The notes under the pieces were generated by a model, which saw nothing but the letters and a program-made list of their open reading frames with translations, was not told the DNA's origin and did not search any database. Of a DNA stretch of 64,000 nucleotides, positions 1 through 9,942 are shown in pieces. Source of the DNA: Coriaria nepalensis (taxonomy: Eukaryota > Streptophyta > Magnoliopsida > Cucurbitales > Coriariaceae); contig CP114497.1 in NCBI GenBank assembly GCA_027186245.1, positions 9,183,501 through 9,247,500 on the forward strand. Direction: 5' to 3'. A program made the position numbers and the translations under genes. How positions within the stretch are numbered: the first letter of the stretch is position 1; every line of letters begins with the position of its first letter.

Positions 1-472
1 ATTTCAGAGGTTGAGATAAGGGATGTTGGTGGGTGGTCTTTTTGTGTATATCATTAACGTCTCAATTCTTCAAAACGGCCTAGTTTTGAGTGAAATTCTC
101 CTTATTAGATGTATTAATGTATAATGATTAAGGACACACTCGTTAGTAACTCGATCTCATTGGTAAATGAGTTTATAACATCTTCTAGCTTTTAAGTTTT
201 AGCTGCGATAACATCCATATGTACTAGTTTATTTCCTTAGCTAATGTACATTTCAATCTCCTTTTGCTGGAATAACCGGCAGATGTCCATCCGTTCCGGA
301 ACTGGAACGGTTAGGGCCAGTGGGCACTGGTAGATACTGATACCGTGATAGTACATCATCGAATGTTACTAGCAAATCTCTTTATGAGAAAGAAAGGGAA
401 GTTGATTTCGAGAGTACCATTATTTATTCCTCACCATGCCAAGTATTTATACAGACGTTTCTATAATACAAA
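1..472. other. Spacer downstream of aminoacylase pseudogene
   Basis: No gene was seen. The stretch probably contains the 3' untranslated region and downstream spacer of the minus-strand aminoacylase locus. Base composition is AT-rich with no long open frame, and no RNA gene was recognised. Confidence 0.5.
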
Positions 473-2269
473 TCACAGTGAACTGGGCATTTTTGGTAAA
501 TGAACTACCATACAACGCTGCAAGTATAAATTACTCGGAGGCTGCCTCCCGGAAGAACTCAGAGCACTGATTATGGATTCATAAACCTTTATGCCATTAA
601 AAAATGTGGCATCTGTCAAGAACTGAAGAAAAGAAAGAAAAACATAATCACAAATTGCAAAAAATGGGAAGGGAATATAGAAAGTTGGATCTAATTAAAA
701 GACCATATTTTGGCAGTTAGCATGATTGTGTCTAACCTCATTATGATGATGGATTAAGATAGGATAATTAATCATGGGAGAGAAACCAAGTGCAGGGATT
801 CCCAACTGTCTCATGAACTGGGCATCAGTAGTTGAAGACAGTATTTCGGGCTTTGAAAGCTTTCCTCCAGTATCCGAGACGGCTTTCTGGAAAACGGACC
901 ACCATGGGTTGGAATCATTTGTGGGTGTCATTAACGGCCGACCCATGTTGTCCCTTGCGAGCCCCTTCTCAATTATCTGGATGACGATATAAATCAGGTA
1001 CAAATATTACACGGAAATGAAGTATACTCTTCGAATCTATTTGAGCCTAGAGGTTTCCAAATCTATAACTTGGACCCAAAGTATATATACCATCATCAGC
1101 TAGATCTGTTTAGGCTTCTTTAGGAAGCACAAATTTTTGTTCAATTTGGATTCAAATCCAGTTTGGACCCACAATTTCCAGTTGAAGCCGGCTAAATATA
1201 ACATATGCAATATATCCAAAGAAAAATTGTGTTTTTTGGGCTAAAAAAAACACACACACAAAAAAACTGAATCACTAGAAAATGAAGAGAATCATCAATT
1301 CATCATCAACTCGCTTGGAATGTAATGTTTCTCCAAGCAGGCGCCCATTCGTCAGCAATTCTTCTCCTAATAAGATCAGGATCGGCAAAAGGCGGCAACC
1401 TAATATTAAATCCCGCCTCTGCCTCAGAAGGTTGCATGTTCATCACAAATCCCTTCAATAACAACCATCTCATGTAAACACTGTGTACAAATATATACAT
1501 ATATACGCTGTAATGAATCGAAAGCAAACATTACAGTAGGAGAAAGAATTCCAGCATTCAGAAAAACGGGATTAACCGATATGACCTCAGAAATAGCTGC
1601 TTCACCGGCCTTAACGATGTCAAACTGGCTCTCTCTGAACTTACTCATGGCCTCGATGCTCTTCATCAAATTCTCCATTGCGCTATTATAATACATTCTA
1701 GAACCATGACCAGGAGTTCCTTTAGCCCTAATAATCAAATCCCATGGCGTCCTATCAGCGTAGAAAACCCTATATTCATCTCCAGGCGATGCCTGGCCTT
1801 CGTCCATCACAAATCCGACGTTCAAGTTCTTGAACTCGAACAATTCCACGAATTTACTAATCCGATCGAATCCTCCGATCTCCTCGTCCGGGACGTACGA
1901 CACGTGAATCGTACGGACGGGATAACAGTTTCTACGTTTGAGGTTTCGTATGGCCTCCATGTACTGGACGCCAATGCATTTATCATCTTGGGTGCCGCGG
2001 GGGAAGATTTTTCCGTTGAGGATCGGACGGCGGCGAAGGGAGGGTGGATCCACTTGGAAGATTCGGTCGGGACGGAATCTATGTGCGAGTTGAACAGAAC
2101 GGAGGGAAGGTAGGGGTTTGACCCGGGCCAAGTTACGACGAGGAGTAGTTTTATTGTATCGTATTGTAGAGTTAAGAGTTTGGAGGTCAAGAGATTGAGC
2201 TTGAAATTTGAGGAAGGAGATGGCGGCACTGTACTGTCGGAAGCGAGTGATGGGGGTGTCTTCTTCTTG
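473..2269 (-). pseudogene. Aminoacylase-1-like (M20 peptidase), decayed 5' exon
   Basis: Aminoacylase-1 is a zinc-dependent M20 metallopeptidase that deacylates N-acyl amino acids. Four phase-0 exons are readable on the minus strand: about 2269-1535, 1452-1315, 976-737 and 622-473. Family landmarks are present: NSHIDSVP (metal-binding HxD), QDDKCIG, VPDEEIGG with the catalytic Glu pair, MDEGQAS, GTPGHGSRMY and IPALGFSPM. The last three exons read cleanly. The first exon does not: QEEDTPITRF is preceded directly by TAA (2272-2270) with no in-frame ATG or signal peptide, the block after RFRQY is shortened, one frameshift lies near LNS/LLLVVTW and a second near 2020 between FAAVRSS and GKIFPRG. 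The donor after exon 2 is GCGAGT rather than GTGAGT. I infer a pseudogene, or sequence errors in a live gene; the several independent lesions favour the former. Confidence 0.8.
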
Positions 2270-2292
2270 TTATTTTACGTCGTCATTTTTTT

Positions 2293-2829
2293 GATGGGAG
2301 AGGAGGAGAGAAAACGAGAGGAAGAGACTGATGAGAAGAGTGCAGAGCGAAGTGTCAACTGTACTATCACGACGTGTAGTGTAAAGCTTTCACGACGTGT
2401 AGTCTAATGGGCTACTGTATATAACCATTTCCTCTACAAACATGCGCCATTTTAGAACACAAGGTGTGAACAATTATTATTACAAAAACAACTGATACCA
2501 CTTACCTAAAAAACACCACATTCCGTTACAAAAGGGTACACAAAAGCAAAGGTCCACACTCCATAGATCTAGCTGAAAGAAGCTTATGTATCACAGGTGG
2601 GTCTTAATAAATCATGTCTAACAGTTCGAAGCACTTTTTTTTTTACAGTCAAATCCGAAAAAGTTGAGCTCTACTAAGGTGATGCTTTGTCTGCTACAGT
2701 ACTACCTATGCGCCCTGGCCAGAAGGTAATATATTCTCTACACGGCACACCTAGATAAGCTGCTAATGCCATCTATAATCTAAAACAACGGATGCTAGAT
2801 TAACATTAGGATATATAACACAAATCTTC
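2293..2829. other. Spacer between aminoacylase and HIRIP3 loci
   Basis: No gene was recognised. A 14-bp direct repeat (TCACGACGTGTAGT, containing an ACGT core) occurs at 2367-2380 and 2390-2403, just upstream of the aminoacylase locus. The rest is AT-rich and probably includes the 3' UTR of the histone-chaperone gene. Confidence 0.4.
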
Positions 2830-5800
2830 TCAGTCACTGGCTTCGGCATCATCTGCAGACGCATAATATTTAGTCAGGCAAGCGATATAGTCGTTATGAA
2901 AACAGCTATAGAAAGGGGTTTGATAACACTCACCCTCATTAACTTCTTCTTCGCTTTGGCTGCCATCACCGTTATCTTCTACATCTTCATCCTCTTCATT
3001 GTTGTCATTGTCTTCATCAACCTCATCATCATCATCATCATCTTCTTCTTCTTCTTCAGAATCATCACTGTCACTTTCAACTTCTATCTTCGGCTTTGGA
3101 GGTGATACAAAGCTAGTTGTGGACCTTCTTCTTGAACTCGATACAATATTACTAGTGTCAATACCCTCAAGTTCCTTTGCCCTTTCCTTTTTCTTCTTCA
3201 CTTCCTTAATTTCTAATCATAAGAAAACCAATGATGTCAAATCCTTACAGACAACTACTTGTCCATTGATATATCATGCTAATGACCAGTATCAGCTAAA
3301 GTCCAAAATGTTCACCTTTTTCAGAAGGGTTTGAAGATAATCCCTCTTTAGAGAGTATCTCCTCCAACTCCTTAATTAGTTGGGCTTCACGTTTATTTTC
3401 AGGTACCTGCTTTACTTTCTTGTACACTGAGGGGGGAACACTGCAAGAGAGATGATTGATTTTAACTTGTCAGATTTAAATGAATTTTTAAGCAACTTAA
3501 AGAGCGCGAGAGGGAAGGAAAACCTCATCCCACATGACTTGATAACCGATTTGAGATGCTCCACACGTTTTCCATAGGCTGGAGTTGAAACTTCTTTCTT
3601 CTGCATACACAAGAAGTAGAAGTAAACAAGAAGTTCTCACTTGATTCAGCTAAAAAAAAGTTCCTACTTGATAAAACTTTGATGGTACAGAAAATAAGAT
3701 AATTAAAGATGGGCCAACCTTTACAGGTTTTTCACCAGATGACTGAGACTGACCATCTTCAGAGACATTTCCTCCATCTTCATCAATATCATCCTCTACT
3801 GCTGGCCGTGCAGACTTACTCTGCTTCTTTACAGTGACAGTTTCTGCCATGGGTCTTTTCCGTTTTTTAAGCCCATCAGATTTCTGCATTTTCCCTTTTG
3901 GAATAGTTTTCCTTTTAGGTTTTTCTTCATCACCTTCGTTCTCACCACTTTCACTGTCAGCGGAATCAGAACTCTCTTTGCTGGTAACCTTTTTAGATGC
4001 TTTGGAATCAGATTTTTTCTTGCCAACAGGAGCAGATTTAGGGACTTCAGAAGAACTTAATATCTGTTTAAGGGAAAAAATTTTGAGTTAAGAGTTCACA
4101 TTTAAGCCATATGAGAGAAAAGAAAAATTAAAAATAAATAAATATAAAAATAATCACCCACCTCCTCTACTTGCTGAGATATTAGCTTCTTACAGGGATC
4201 AAGGGTATGTTCATCAATCTTAAGGTCATCCTCCAAAAGGCGGCGAACTTCAGTCATAGTTACTTTACTGGACAGTAAAAGGATTACCATGAGGGGCGGA
4301 AACACACATAAGTTTTATTTTGTAAATTGAAGTAGAAAGACCACTGATATTGTTAACTAATCAAAAAACTAAGAAACATACTGTGAATTGGCTTTGAAGT
4401 AAGAAGCTCTTTTTTTAATTGCTTTCTTTATTGTGATTTCACTTGGCACTCCTTTGCTGTCATTGTTTTTGATTTCCTCAGCGTTCAGTTTTGCCTGTTT
4501 ATGTCCTATCAGAAGACCCATCACTGGAGAGTCTTTCGTTTCCTCTTCATCTTCCGAGCAAGGTTCTTTTACATCTTTCTTTGACCGATGCTCTTCTAGT
4601 GATTCAGCTGCTTCTCCTTTCATTACCCTTTCTCCACCAGTCTCCACAGAATTCTTTGAAGCATGAGTGTCATGGGAACCATCTAAGTACTAATATTTAG
4701 AGTCAAGTAAAAACATCAAAATGGAGTTCAATTAATAAAAGGATGTGTAACTGTACACATGCAGAAAACCGCAGGCCATGTAAGATAGCTGTAAACATAC
4801 TTCAAAATTGTTAGCGCTGGATACATATAATATGACTTGTTGTGTTATATCCTATCAGCTCGAGCTTTTGAGACAAATGGTAATTCAAAATGGTATCAGA
4901 GCAGAAGTCTTTAAGTTCAAATCACGTTGCCTCCCAAATTATTAATTTCACGTGTAAGGCTTTTGACTTTCACTTCCTATATTAGGAGCTTGCACGTGAG
5001 GGGGAGTGTTAGCACTGGATAAATATAATATGAATTGTTGTGTCATATTCTATTGGCTTGGGCTTTTGGGACAAATGGTAATTCAACAAAAATGCCCAAA
5101 AAATTAAAGTAACAAGCAAAAGTCAATAAAATCCAAGAACTTCCAGAGTAAAAGAGATACCTTCTCCAAGCTCTGCTTGATATATCTCTTATGCTTATCT
5201 AAAGCATAAATTTCCAAACCCAAGTCTTTCTCTAATAACCTCCTAACCTTCTCAAGAGTTAAAGAGCTGCAATCAAAGACATGATATCTAAATATTACAC
5301 ATATGCTGGAGGCAATTATATGAACGTCATAATCTCATTTTTAAGAGAAGCACCACGAGAAGCCCATCAATGATAATGTTAACAAACATATATGAAATTT
5401 GAGAAGCAGCATAGCCAAACAAGAGAACAAGATTTAATTTTTGTGAAAAAATTGATCTTAAAAATTACATGCTGACTTATGTCCAACAAGAAAAAACATG
5501 CAGAACAGCCCATCTTACACTAAACATTACACATTCATCTTCTAAACCAATTATAAGAGTTCCATATACCTATCTTCATCTCTGATTACATTCAACGTCA
5601 ATTCTTCATGTACGTTTTGGGAAAATGACTACAAGAATGTGCAACAATCAATATCCGTAGAAATTCTAGAGCTTTTAAGAACTCCTAGAACAAAAAGAGT
5701 TTTAGGACCCCGAAACTTCATACTAGCATATATTTCCATGACCTCCACTGCTTTTCTAAACACAAAGCACACCCTAGATGGGAATGTTACTAACTCTGTA

Positions 5801-6126
5801 CTACAACCAAACACACAATTCTAGCAATATCAAAACTCAAAATATCATTTGAAAACACACACTGGATGAAAAAAAAACAGAAAATCCTCCAAGTTGTAGA
5901 AACACTTGAAAGAAAAATCCAATTCAAATAGCACAAAACGATAAAATTCCTTGCAGAAATCATTACGAGGAAGAAATGTTTCGAGGAGCTCTTACTCGGC
6001 CTGCTCCTTGAAGTAAGAAACCCTGGACCGCATGGCACTCTGAATTTGCGATTCGATATCGTGCGTCGCTGCTTCCTCCTTCACAACACTCTTAGGCGTA
6101 TCGTTTTCTTGCGCTTCCTCCGCCAT
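2830..6126 (-). CDS. HIRIP3: HIRIP3/CHZ-domain histone chaperone with DEK-C-like repeats
   Basis: Predicted nuclear histone chaperone. HIRIP3-type proteins bind H2A/H2B through a CHZ motif and associate with HIRA. The start ATG (6126-6124) opens [13 protein letters not shown]. Two DEK-C-like helical modules follow: [13 protein letters not shown] with [17 protein letters not shown] (exons near 6000 and 5160-5265), and [14 protein letters not shown] with [15 protein letters not shown] (near 4390 and 4170-4265). A long Lys/Ser/Glu-rich linker precedes the CHZ block, which runs [20 protein letters not shown], a stretch ending [14 protein letters not shown], then [22 protein letters not shown]. 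The C-terminus is a run of Asp/Glu (about 2950-3060). The final exon is best read as splicing from a GTGAGT donor near 2934 to 2852, giving DDAEASD before the stop at 2830. A TRIM retroelement sits in the intron at 4.8-5.1 kb. Confidence 0.85.
4809..4890 (+). repeat. TRIM left LTR (82 bp)
   Basis: This terminal repeat starts TGTTAGCGCTGG and ends TTCAAAA, where the right copy ends TTCAACA. It is followed with no gap by the tRNA-Met primer-binding site. Confidence 0.9.
5007..5088 (+). repeat. TRIM right LTR (82 bp)
   Basis: This terminal repeat starts TGTTAGCACTGG and ends CA. It is preceded by a G-rich polypurine tract and followed by the AAAAT target-site duplication. Confidence 0.9.

Positions 6127-6128
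<2 letters not shown>

Positions 6129-6161
<33 letters not shown>
6129..6161. repeat. (CT)n microsatellite abutting the HIRIP3 start codon
   Basis: About 16 CT dinucleotides lie a few bases upstream of the HIRIP3 ATG. On the mRNA sense they form a (GA)n run at the end of the 5' leader. GA runs near plant starts can bind BARLEY B RECOMBINANT/BPC factors; any such role here is inference. Confidence 0.9.
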
Positions 6162-6163
<2 letters not shown>

Positions 6164-7070
6164 AGAGAGATTGTGCGAAGAAGTCTGAGACGCATTCTGA
6201 GCTTAAACCCTTGAAATGAAAAGAGGGGGAAATTCTGAGACCTTCTGCCTCTCCCCGCTTCGCGCTCGCGGTCAAAACTAAGGACCATAGTTTGGTAATA
6301 AACCCCTAAACTATCTCTTATTTTCTTTCAAGCCCCCAATCTTGTCTTTCCGTATGTATAAAAAATGGAAGATAAATTGGACATTATCACAAATTAGGAT
6401 TATACTAATTTAAAAAAATATATTTTCAGATGAGATTTAATAAAAATCTCTCTAATTAGGATCTTTCAGTAAAGATTTTTTCACTCAAATTCTCTTCGAA
6501 TTGAGATCTTATAAGGCTAAGGTCTCTTCTATTTGATATCTTAGAGAGCTAGGTCTCCTAATTAAGATCTTCCTTGTAGATGTCTCTCCAACTAAAGTCT
6601 CTCTAGTTAGAGTCTTCCAAACTCATGAAACCCACCAATGAGTCTCTTAAAGATAGACGGATCAACAACATGCATTACATCTTAGTATTAGAACCATTTT
6701 TTTTAATTTAATTTTTTTTTGGGTCATTTTATGTTTATAAGTTTAATTTGAGATCATTGGTTCTAAACTGAAGTTTAAGAAATACAGTTTTCTTTTTTAA
6801 AAGGAGGAATAAGTAAATAAACAAAATCATGGATCGAATGTCATAATTAAATGAAAAATGAGGGTCCAGTATGCAAAAATAGCAATTTGCCTCTAATTTC
6901 TTCAACTTTCCGCAAAAATGACTCAAAATTCCACGTTCCAGCCATTCAAACTCTTCCGCATTTCTTTCCGTCAGTATAAAACTCTTCCATTACACGTAAC
7001 ACAGCAAAACGACACCGGTCCCAAAGCGAAATGATCTCCGGCTATGATTTGTCCAGAATCTCCGATTTCG
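6162..7070. other. Head-to-head intergenic region with degenerate repeats
   Basis: This spacer separates the minus-strand HIRIP3 start from the plus-strand pseudogene. From about 6440 to 6620 there is a series of degenerate units built from GTCTCT(C)CAACTAA and AAGATCTT-like pieces. No open frame of note was seen. Confidence 0.45.
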
Positions 7071-8711
7071 ATGGGCGGCCACGGTGCCCTAGAGGTGGCC
7101 AAGACCGTCCTGGAGGTCGCTGACGTCGCCTGGACCGCCATGGAATGCCGCCATCATCATCAACACCATAACCAGGAAGACGATTCGGCAAAGAGCATAC
7201 CTTCCGAATAAGAAGAATTGGAGTCGCTGAAAGAAGGTGACAGAAGCTGATGTTCATTCAGCTGAGATTCTGATCAATGTTGGCTATGAAGAACCAAGTT
7301 GGTGGGTGTGGGTCTCAGATGAAATGTTTCCAAACAAGGTCGAGGAATGGAGTGGGATTGATGAAGAAAAAGTACGTGGTTGTAAGTGAGGAACATGTTA
7401 TTGATGGGGTTGCTAATTTCATGGCTACATGCATTATGGTATAGGGGATTTTGAAATTATTCTTCTTTTCATATTTTGTATGTTACATGATATAAGAACA
7501 ACTAATCTGTTTTTCTGGTATTTGCAGAATTTGACCCCTGAGGAGCTGCAGAAAAGTGAGTTTGCTTTGAAATTTCTGAAACTTGAATAAATTTGCCCTT
7601 TTTATTTTGTTTAAAAGATAATGCAGATTGTTAGCTTCATGCATGTGTAACCTCTTCACTATTTTTAATGTGTGTGGGATAGATTATGATAGGATAAAGA
7701 GGGGAGTAGACGTTTATGTTTCCTTTTATTTTCTTTATTTTTTCCTTAATTGGATATTTTATTATCCAATTATTGACTATATTCATTGGAGTGTTGGCTT
7801 AAGAGCTAGATGGCAGAATTTGTACATGTTATAGGTTTGTAAAAAAAAATTAAGCAGAAAAAAGTTGATTTGATTTTGATCTGGTAACTTATTAATCATT
7901 TTGATTGTGTTCAATGTTTGCTAGCAATAGTTTTCTTCAATGCTCAAGACTTCATGACCGACACATTGCTTTGTTACTTCATAAAGAAAATGAATTGCAT
8001 GACACCCTTGTTGTGGTCCTAGAGAAATCTGTGAATAAATCAATTTATCCTTCTGATCTTCGAGTTCTCATCTTTGAGTACAACATTTTGCAGCTGTAGC
8101 GAAAGCAATAGATGGTGTGAGCAAATTGGGTAAAATATTGGATATTTGGCATGCAGGAATGTTGTTCTATACCTTGTCCACTTGGGGACTTGCTCTTGTC
8201 GGGTGAGTTTCATTTCTTGATACATATATAAACATCCTTGGCAATGTTAGCTTCAACCTCATCATTCTCTAGACACTAGGAAAATGGCATGTTTGAAAAA
8301 CTTACTTTGCCATCCAAAAAATTGAATATTCTCCCTTTTGAGAGCAAGGAGAATTTTTTGCAGACAGTAAAATTTCGTGCAATATCCAGTCTTTCTACTC
8401 TTTAAAAGAAAAATGAATTCTAGACGCTGCAAATTTTTTCACTAGGGAAAGAATTGTGGCCTTTTCAAGATATAGAATATGTAGAAGAGACTGAATATCC
8501 TAGACATCATTACTTTATCAGCTGTTCAGGAAACGGTCTTATATATTTACGGTTGAAAATGTGCATACCACTGCAATGGCCTTTCGTGATTATTCTTCTT
8601 TTCATGTATCTTGGTTTATAAAAATGCAGGTTGTACAAGAGTAGTGCTGTGCTGAAATTTGCTGCGTTGGGTACCCACAAAACGAGCAAATTGGCTTTGT
8701 GTGCACTTTGA
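7071..8711 (+). pseudogene. Broken copy of a conserved plant gene (opens MGGHGALEVAK)
   Basis: The exons match a plant family of unknown function that I recognise by its conserved ends. Exon 1 (7071-7438) opens MGGHGALEVAKTVLEVADVA but meets TAA at 7209-7211. After the stop EELESLKE is still readable, then the sequence jumps to VTEADVHSAEILINVG, so the expected central segment is missing. A 1-nt insertion in an A run near 7370 shifts frame before KYVVVSEEHVIDGVANF. Exons 2 (7528-7555, NLTPEELQK), 3 (8094-8202, IDGVSKLGKILDIWHAG and LFYTLSTWGLAL) and 4 (8630-8711, ending LALCAL and TGA) are clean and keep normal GT-AG sites. Retained introns mean this is not a processed copy. The only intact product from the ATG would be 46 residues. 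Confidence 0.8.
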
Positions 8712-9249
8712 AAACACATAAATGATTCGTGTCAACTCGCAACACATCGTAATTCATTGCGAACACTGTTTGTAAATCTCTTGCTTTTTTTTCAGTTATT
8801 CTTTGGTTTCCTACAACCTTTGATGATGTAAATAACTGTAAATAGAATTGGGACTTTGCATTGAACACTATTGATTAGGGCTCTGTGTCATACTCTGTGA
8901 TACATGACCTTGCCAGAATGCTGTTGTTATATATCCTTCAACTCTATAACATAATTTCAATCATGTAAATATCTTTTAGATAGTTTTGCAAAGATTTCAT
9001 TAATTTTGTTTTAAAGTGCTAAGATAATAATACAGTTATATCATCAGATTAATCAATGAAGACCATGAAAAATAATCAATAAAACTAATATATGTCGTAA
9101 TTTTAAGAATGATAAATATTACAAAAAATATTGTAGAAATTTTCTAAACAAAATACCATCAAATCTAAAGTGTAACTACGCAGTAAAAACAAACTAAGCC
9201 AAAAGCATAAACAGAGCCAGAAACTAAATCAGTAAATCTATACTAGAAA
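8712..9249. other. AT-rich spacer, nothing recognised
   Basis: Probably the 3' flanks of the plus-strand pseudogene and of the minus-strand prolamin-like gene that converges on it. No gene or repeat was seen. Confidence 0.4.
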
Positions 9250-9606
9250 TCAATCCATTCGGAGATGGTACATGTGCGAACAATGCTTCCTGAAAAACTG
9301 TTTTAAAGATGGATTTCTAAACTGTCCAAAAAGAGTTTTGGCGCAATCTTCATCGGCCCGTAAAATAGCTCTACAACATCCAGCACCTATAGAAACTCTA
9401 TGTCTGAACAACGATCTTCGGATGTCGGCCAAACAGACCTTTTCCTCATAAACGTTTTGAAAACAAGACTTCATATTAGGACTCCTCCACCACCAATTGT
9501 CCGGCTTTGTCAGTGCAGCCACTACCATGGGTGAATTGTTTTTTCCATCGATGGAAGAAACATAACAAACAAAGAAAAGCAAAGCAAAAACAAGAGATTT
9601 CTTCAT
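9250..9606 (-). CDS. Secreted prolamin-like / ECA1-type cysteine-rich protein
   Basis: A single-exon 118-residue protein. An N-terminal signal peptide (MKKSLVFALLFFVCYVSSIDG) is followed by a small Cys-rich domain. Mature cysteines are C48, C58, C77, C78, C88 and C109, giving C-x9-C-x18-CC-x9-C-x20-C, the pattern of the plant prolamin-like (ECA1 gametogenesis-related) family. Members are typically small secreted proteins expressed in egg cells, embryo sacs or pollen; the tissue is not shown by this sequence. A TATA-like element on the minus strand (about 9680-9686) lies roughly 75 bp upstream of the ATG. The role is inferred from the family only. Confidence 0.8.
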   Translation of the reverse strand: MKKSLVFALLFFVCYVSSIDGKNNSPMVVAALTKPDNWWWRSPNMKSCFQNVYEEKVCLADIRRSLFRHRVSIGAGCCRAILRADEDCAKTLFGQFRNPSLKQFFRKHCSHMYHLRMD

Positions 9607-9679
9607 GATGATTTGAGTATTTGAAAAACGAAACCGTAGATTTTATGGTGTATGGTTGGATGAAGAAGATGCGATGGAA

Positions 9680-9686
9680 ATTTATA
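9680..9686 (-). promoter_or_regulatory. TATA box of the prolamin-like gene
   Basis: TATAAAT reads on the minus strand about 75 bp upstream of the ATG, a plausible spacing for a short 5' leader. Confidence 0.5.
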
Positions 9687-9942
9687 GGAGGAAGAGATAC
9701 TTGTTTGATAAAGTATAGATGAGTTAGGATTTCTTTGTAACCATCTCGATTTGGTTTTTATATTTTGTTATTGATAATTATCAATAAAGCGAAGTATTTT
9801 ATAAAATCTTATCTCTTAAGATTTATTATTATATAATTTAGATTTTTACTCCATTAAAATATATAGGAAATAAAATTGAAACATGGAGGCTCCATGCGAA
9901 TGATCGAACCACATACAAATCCTCTGAAAGGTATGAACGGGG

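Larger units (their letters stand above)
4809..5088 (+). mobile_element. TRIM: miniature LTR retrotransposon with intact hallmarks
   Basis: This is a 280-bp non-coding LTR element inside an intron of the HIRIP3-like gene. Two direct repeats of exactly 82 bp (4809-4890 and 5007-5088) begin TGTTAGC; the right copy ends CA and the left copy ends AA. By eye they differ at about 11 positions, so the insertion is old. A primer-binding site TGGTATCAGAGC, complementary to the 3' end of initiator tRNA-Met, starts at 4891 directly after the left LTR. A polypurine tract (GAGGGGGAG) abuts the right LTR at 5006. The 5-bp target-site duplication AAAAT flanks the element (4804-4808 and 5089-5093). There is no gag or pol, so mobilisation would need enzymes from an autonomous element. 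Confidence 0.93.
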
